DNA from: Brachyspira catarrhinii
GTDB lineage: Bacteria > Spirochaetota > Brachyspiria > Brachyspirales > Brachyspiraceae
NCBI RefSeq assembly: GCF_005518285.1
Contig: NZ_SJDU01000079.1
Span: 1-7,770 of the forward strand
DNA: 7,770 bases
Direction: 5' to 3'
Shown: positions 5,017 to 7,770 of the stretch, in pieces
Numbering within the stretch: the first letter of the stretch is position 1
How the letters are laid out: every line of letters begins with the position of its first letter
Program-made: the position numbers and the translations under genes
The notes under the pieces: generated by a model
The model's input: the letters and a program-made list of their open reading frames with translations, nothing else
Told to the model about the DNA's origin: nothing
The model's database searches: none

Positions 5017-5539
5017 TTCTAATAAATCTTTTTATATTTTTAAAAAATTCGCCTTTGCCGTTTTCGTCTCTTAATATATATTTTAACATAAATCTTAAAT
5101 AAGGATGATAAATATACATGGTTTCTTTTATAGTCATTTTAGTTTTATTATTCGAAAAATCTTCGAGAATATAAGTCCATAAAGTAACGCCTTCGTCTTC
5201 CGATTTGAATATTGATATTTCCGATATTTTTTCATTTTCAATTCTGCGAACTTCCGTCAACTCTTGATAGATTTTTCTTTTTTTATAAGTTTGCATTATT
5301 TTTATTTTTTCGTTTCCTATTCTTTCCGTTTTCACTTGATATAAATATTTTACCCAATTAGGATAATTTTTATAATCCGTTAAAAATTGAAATAATTCGT
5401 TTTTAGCGATATTTATAATTTGAGTTTTTTCTTTTGTGAATGACGGAGGAATTCTTTTTCCTATTATAGACGGAGCGATTAGCATTATTCCCATCAATAT
5501 TAGAGGCATTATTACGAATATTGGAACTATATAAAGCAT
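5003..5539 (-). CDS. Membrane-anchored SRPBCC (START/polyketide cyclase-like) domain protein
   Basis: The 178-residue protein has one N-terminal hydrophobic segment (residues 3-26, with no lipobox or clear cleavage site, so probably a membrane anchor). A lysine-rich soluble domain of about 38-175 follows. The soluble part looks like the SRPBCC hydrophobic-ligand fold: an opening strand (TQIINIAKNELFQFLTDY), the family's NYPNWVKYL element (58-66, with the conserved Trp), alternating strands around 72-112, WTYILED (121-127), TKMTIKETMYIYHPYLRFML (133-152), and a long C-terminal helix ending RFIRKNKK. Such domains bind lipids or other hydrophobic small molecules; no ligand can be named. The start has an AAGGA site close upstream. 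It is convergent with the HxlR regulator and divergent from the tRNA unit, so no operon partner is visible. Confidence 0.7.
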   Translation of the reverse strand: MLYIVPIFVIMPLILMGIMLIAPSIIGKRIPPSFTKEKTQIINIAKNELFQFLTDYKNYPNWVKYLYQVKTERIGNEKIKIMQTYKKRKIYQELTEVRRIENEKISEISIFKSEDEGVTLWTYILEDFSNNKTKMTIKETMYIYHPYLRFMLKYILRDENGKGEFFKNIKRFIRKNKK

Positions 5540-5601
5540 TATTTTCCTTATTTTTTAGGTTGTTTTAGCCGTTTTTTCTTAAAATTTTGCTTGTAAAAAA
5601 T

Positions 5602-5630
5602 TTGCTATTTTTTTTAATATATGTTATATT
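5602..5630 (+). promoter_or_regulatory. Sigma70-type promoter of the tRNA-Ile/tRNA-Ala unit
   Basis: TTGCTA (5602-5607) and TATATT (5625-5630) are spaced by 17 bp, with transcription expected near 5637, about 20 nt before the mature tRNA-Ile. The region also forms an imperfect dyad (GCTAT at 5604-5608, ATAGC at 5631-5635; AATATA/TATATT inside), probably from A/T bias. Confidence 0.6.
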
Positions 5631-5655
5631 ATAGCATATTAAAAATTAAATAAAA

Positions 5656-5730
5656 GGGTCTGTAGCTCAGATGGTTTAGAGCGTTCGACTGATAATCGAA
5701 AGGTCGGTGGTTCAATTCCTCCCAGACCCA
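5656..5730 (+). tRNA. tRNA-Ile (anticodon GAT)
   Basis: The 75-nt cloverleaf has acceptor GGGTCTG (5656-5662) with CAGACCC (5723-5729), D stem GCTC/GAGC, and anticodon stem TTCGA/TCGAA around the loop CTGATAA, giving anticodon GAT. The T arm is GGTGG-TTCAATT-CCTCC, and the discriminator is A5730. The T stem has a U-U mismatch (T5708 with T5720). The 3' CCA is not encoded. It is the first gene of a two-tRNA unit with tRNA-Ala. Confidence 0.96.
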
Positions 5731-5780
5731 AACGGATTCTTTTATAGAGATTTTTTATAGATTTTTAAGAATTCGAATTC

Positions 5781-5854
5781 GGGGGTTTAGCTCAGTTTGG
5801 GAGAGCGGCTGTTTTGCAAGCAGTAGGTCGTGGGTTCGATCCCCATAACCTCCA
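5781..5854 (+). tRNA. tRNA-Ala (anticodon TGC)
   Basis: The 74-nt cloverleaf has acceptor GGGGGTT (5781-5787) with AACCTCC (5847-5853). This includes the G3-U70 wobble pair that is the alanine identity element. The D stem is GCTC/GAGC, the anticodon stem GCTGT/GCAGT (two G-U closures) has loop TTTGCAA and anticodon TGC, and the T arm is GTGGG-TTCGATC-CCCAT. The discriminator is A5854; CCA is not encoded. It lies 50 bp after tRNA-Ile, in the order seen in rRNA spacers, but without flanking rRNA. Confidence 0.97.
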
Positions 5855-5859
5855 CATTG

Positions 5860-5910
5860 AAAACGATTTTTAAGATATTGAAAAATATTTTAAAAGTCGT
5901 TTTATTTTTT
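5860..5910 (+). terminator. Rho-independent terminator of the tRNA unit
   Basis: AAAACGATTTTTAA (5860-5873) pairs with TTAAAAGTCGTTTT (5890-5903) with a single G-U. An inner stem ATATT/AATAT closes on a GAAA tetraloop (5880-5883), and ATTTTTT follows. It begins 5 nt after the tRNA-Ala discriminator. Confidence 0.85.
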
Positions 5911-5969
5911 ACGATATTATTCTTATAAGTATTTTAAAATTAAAAACATTTTTAAGGAGAAAAATTATT

Positions 5970-6317
5970 ATGAATAGAAAATTTTTATTATATATTTTTA
6001 TTATTCTTTCTTTATTCGTTTTTCAAAGTTCGTTTGTATTCGCTTTGAATCAAGATGAAGAAACGCTTTTGGACGCATCGATTTTTGGCGATGACGATAT
6101 TGTGGAAAAAATATTGGAAAAAAATATCGATGTTAATATTCAAGACGATGTCGGAAATACCGCTTTAATTTTAGCCGCTATGGAAGGACATACAAAAGTT
6201 GTGGCTTTACTGCTTCAATCGGACGCCGACAAATCAATCGTAAACAAACATGGCAATAACGCTTTATTTTACGCAAGGCAAAGAAATCATAGAAATGTGA
6301 TTAAATTATTGGAATAA
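5970..6317 (+). CDS. Small secreted ankyrin-repeat protein
   Basis: This 115-residue protein has a Sec signal peptide (basic MNRK, hydrophobic core 5-20, likely cleavage after VFA at residue 25) and no lipobox, so it is expected in the periplasm. The mature 90 residues are essentially three ankyrin repeats: about 31-60 (degenerate, DASIFGDDDIVEKILEKNID), 62-93 (canonical, GNTALILAAMEGHTKVVALL) and 95-115 (GNNALFYARQRNHRNVIKLL). Ankyrin repeats are protein-binding scaffolds with no activity of their own. The partner is unknown; periplasmic ankyrin proteins near catalase or peroxidase genes have been linked to oxidative stress in some bacteria, but there is no such pairing here. The start has AAGGAGA at 5954-5960, 9 nt upstream. 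It appears monocistronic, with only a weak hairpin (6320-6338) after the stop. Confidence 0.88.
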   Translation: MNRKFLLYIFIILSLFVFQSSFVFALNQDEETLLDASIFGDDDIVEKILEKNIDVNIQDDVGNTALILAAMEGHTKVVALLLQSDADKSIVNKHGNNALFYARQRNHRNVIKLLE

Positions 6318-6319
6318 CT

Positions 6320-6338
6320 AACAATAATTTTAATTGTT
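6320..6338 (+). terminator. Weak hairpin after the ankyrin gene
   Basis: AACAAT (6320-6325) pairs with ATTGTT (6333-6338), followed by TTAAATT. It lies just past the stop codon (6315-6317), but the stem is short and AT-rich, so termination here is only possible. Confidence 0.3.
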
Positions 6339-6460
6339 TTAAATTATATCGTTTAATTCTATACTTTTAAAGCATTGCTAGATATAAACAAAAAGTATTT
6401 GACTAAAAGAGATTTGATATTAAAATAAAATTAATTCAAATAAAAATTGAAAATTATATA

Positions 6461-6491
6461 TTGACTCTGGAGTTAACTCCAATGTTATAAT
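6461..6491 (+). promoter_or_regulatory. MerR-type promoter/operator of the aldo/keto reductase
   Basis: TTGACT (6461-6466) and TATAAT (6486-6491) are separated by 19 bp, too long for normal sigma70 use. The spacer is occupied by the perfect 14-bp palindrome TGGAGTTAACTCCA (6468-6481), centred between the hexamers. Over-long spacers with a central dyad are the hallmark of MerR-family activation, where the regulator untwists the DNA. The GTTAAC core also matches the SoxR-type dyad core. No MerR gene is in the window, so the regulator must lie elsewhere. Confidence 0.75.
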
Positions 6492-6522
6492 ATTAATAAA
6501 ATAAATTAATGGAGTTTTAAAA

Positions 6523-7503
6523 ATGTTATACAAAAAATTAGGAAAAACGAATATTGAAGTTTCGGCAATCGGTTTGGGTTGCATGGGAATGAGCGCTTCT
6601 TACGGATTCCCTGACGACAAAGAAAGTCATGCCGTTTTGGAAAAAGCGATAGAACTTGGAATCAATTTTTTTGATACCGCCGACATTTATGGAAACGGAG
6701 TAAACGAAGAATTGATTTCAAAAGTTTTAACGCGTCATAGAGACAAAGTTATTATAGCGTCAAAATTCGGTTTTAGAGTAAACGATAAAGGCGAAAATTA
6801 TTTGGACGCTTCTCCAAAATGGCTTAAAATAGCAATTGAAAATAGTTTGAAAAGATTAAAAACGGAAACAATAGATTTATATTATGTTCATAGGCTCGAT
6901 AAAAATGTTCCCGTTGAAGAAACAATTGGCGCGATGTCCGATTTGGTTAAAGAAGGAAGAATAAAATATATTGGTTTGAGCGAATGTTCCGCCGAAGATT
7001 TGAAAAAAGCCAATTTAATTTGCGAAATTACCGCTCTTCAAAGCGAATATTCTATAATGATGCGAGATGTCGAAAAAGAAATTCTTCCGCTAACTAAAGA
7101 ACTTGGAATTTCCTTTATTCCTTTCGCTCCTTTGGGACGCGGAATAATAACGAATAAATTCGATATTAAAACCGTTCCGCAAAATGATTTTAGAATTCGT
7201 TTGCCAAGATATCAAGGAGAACATTTGGAAAATAATTTGAATCTTGCAAAAGAATTTGAAGAATATGCGAAAAGTAAAAATACTACGGCATCCGCTCTCG
7301 CTCTCGCTTGGGTAATCGCAAGGGCTGACAATATCATTCCAATTCCTGGAACTAAAAAAATAAAATATTTGGAAGAAAATATAAAAGCCGTAGACTTAAA
7401 AATAACGGAAGATGATTTTAAACAAATAGACAATATTTTAAATAAATATCCTAATATTGGCGAAAGATATTCGAGCAGAGAAAATAGTTTTTTGAAGAAA
7501 TAA
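6523..7503 (+). CDS. Aldo/keto reductase (AKR13-like)
   Basis: This is a cytoplasmic NADPH-dependent oxidoreductase that reduces aldehydes or ketones, on a TIM barrel. Its 326 residues match the family. The catalytic tetrad is Asp51 and Tyr56 (FDTADIYG), Lys81 (ASKFG) and His123 ([11 protein letters not shown]). The [16 protein letters not shown] segment, LQSEYSIM (177-184) and FAPLGRG (about 201-207) are typical of the AKR13 / YakC-like branch. The C-terminal [15 protein letters not shown] motif (about 273-287) binds the NADPH phosphate. The start has GGAG at 6511-6514, 8 nt upstream. The promoter carries a MerR-type operator, so induction by an electrophile, aldehyde or oxidant is likely, with the protein acting in detoxification. 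It is a single-gene unit with a terminator at 7549-7589. The natural substrate cannot be told from sequence. Confidence 0.95.
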   Translation: MLYKKLGKTNIEVSAIGLGCMGMSASYGFPDDKESHAVLEKAIELGINFFDTADIYGNGVNEELISKVLTRHRDKVIIASKFGFRVNDKGENYLDASPKWLKIAIENSLKRLKTETIDLYYVHRLDKNVPVEETIGAMSDLVKEGRIKYIGLSECSAEDLKKANLICEITALQSEYSIMMRDVEKEILPLTKELGISFIPFAPLGRGIITNKFDIKTVPQNDFRIRLPRYQGEHLENNLNLAKEFEEYAKSKNTTASALALAWVIARADNIIPIPGTKKIKYLEENIKAVDLKITEDDFKQIDNILNKYPNIGERYSSRENSFLKK

Positions 7504-7548
7504 TTTAAGTTTTAATAACTCAAATTAAATCATAAAATATTTTAGATT

Positions 7549-7589
7549 TAAAACGGTTTATATTTAAACAGTGTAAGCCGTTTTATTTT
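7549..7589 (+). terminator. Rho-independent terminator of the aldo/keto reductase gene
   Basis: TAAAACGG (7549-7556) pairs with CCGTTTTA (7578-7585), followed by TTTT. The 21-nt loop contains a small inner stem (TTTA/TAAA). It starts 46 bp after the stop codon. Confidence 0.7.
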
Positions 7590-7590
7590 A

Positions 7591-7626
7591 GATTGTTTTG
7601 ATTTGTAAAACAAATCTCGCAATGAC
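7591..7626. repeat. Short palindromic repeat related to the 1631-1902 element
   Basis: On the minus strand this 36-bp element starts GTCATTGCGAG and ends CAATC, the same signature as the left arm of the larger repeat (1631-1656: GTCATTGCGAAC through GCAATC). Its middle is a hairpin, GATTTG (7600-7605) with CAAATC (7611-7616). It lies directly after the reductase terminator. Confidence 0.6.
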
Positions 7627-7650
7627 AATAAATTTTTATAAATTAAACTA

Positions 7651-7679
7651 TTGACATATTTTTTAATTCATGCTATATT
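7651..7679 (+). promoter_or_regulatory. Near-consensus sigma70 promoter at the right edge
   Basis: A perfect TTGACA (7651-7656), a 17-bp spacer and TATATT (7674-7679) make this the best -35 in the window. Transcription would start near 7686, about 22 nt before the ATG of the frame that runs off the edge. Confidence 0.75.
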
Positions 7680-7707
7680 TCACTTAAATTAATTAAAGTT
7701 AATTATT

Positions 7708-7770
7708 ATGAATGATTTAATTATGATTAAATACTATAAATTAGCATACTATAATTTCGTTAAGCAAAGC
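7708..7770 (+). CDS. Start of an unidentified gene cut by the window edge (partial)
   Basis: An ATG at 7708-7710 opens a frame of 21 codons, MNDLIMIKYYKLAYYNFVKQ then S, that is still open at the last base. The strong promoter just upstream argues that a gene begins here. No good Shine-Dalgarno precedes the ATG (only AAAG about 10 nt upstream), and an in-frame ATG at 7723 is an alternative start. The visible peptide is too short to assign a family. Confidence 0.4.
   Translation, partial: MNDLIMIKYYKLAYYNFVKQS

Noticed and set aside
6361..6398. Inverted repeat ATACTTTT / AAAAGTAT with a 22-bp spacer upstream of the aldo/keto reductase
   Set aside because: Eight A/T-rich bases with a wide loop and no T run; likely chance in this composition.
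7212..7433. A 73-codon minus-strand frame inside the aldo/keto reductase
   Set aside because: Opposite conserved NADPH-binding sequence, with no ribosome site or promoter.

Overview
The window is strongly AT-rich chromosomal DNA with A/T-biased third codon positions, short UTRs and sigma70-type promoters. Several traits suggest a spirochaete of the genus Brachyspira or a close relative: a small secreted ankyrin protein, a tRNA-Ile(GAT)/tRNA-Ala(TGC) pair not embedded in an rRNA operon, a degenerate small lipoprotein-like gene, and scattered palindromic repeats beginning GTCATTGCGA. The genus is an inference, because no rRNA or marker gene is present. Nothing indicates a prophage, conjugative element, CRISPR array or defence island. 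It reads as ordinary chromosome with a redox-stress flavour.

Layout. Positions 1-1511 (minus strand) hold gpx-azlC-azlD: a Cys-type glutathione peroxidase followed by a two-subunit AzlCD-type branched-chain amino acid exporter, with azlD running off the left edge. Positions 1512-2003 carry the gpx promoter, a roughly 270-bp mosaic of nested inverted repeats, and a clear terminator for the next gene. Positions 2004-2501 (minus) encode the 2-Cys thiol peroxidase Tpx, whose promoter has a Fur/PerR-like box at the transcription start. Divergent from it, 2639-2851 (plus) is a small broken lipoprotein-like gene with an in-frame TGA, followed by a hairpin terminator.

Positions 2946-3890 (minus) encode a DUF2156 protein with its own promoter, placed directly behind an NAD(P)H-dependent FMN reductase family gene (3955-4509, minus). 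A HxlR/DUF24 regulator (4658-4990, plus) diverges from the reductase. The shared intergenic region has a TACT-N7-AGTA site over the regulator's -10 element, the usual layout of an autoregulated quinone/electrophile-response pair. A membrane-anchored SRPBCC protein (5003-5539, minus) converges on the regulator.

Positions 5602-5910 form a complete tRNA transcription unit: promoter, tRNA-Ile(GAT), tRNA-Ala(TGC), terminator. Next come a secreted ankyrin mini-protein (5970-6317) and an AKR13-like aldo/keto reductase (6523-7503). The reductase promoter has a 19-bp spacer filled by a perfect palindrome, the hallmark of a MerR-family activated promoter. The window ends with a terminator, a short relative of the palindromic repeat, and a near-consensus promoter leading into an open frame cut by the right edge.

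Together, gpx, tpx, the flavin reductase with its HxlR regulator, and the MerR-type aldo/keto reductase form a loose cluster of peroxide and electrophile detoxification genes, each under apparently separate local control. I found no convincing undescribed multi-gene system. The most interesting signals are the regulatory architectures, the GPx without a resolving cysteine, the unlinked Ile-Ala tRNA pair, and the mosaic repeat.
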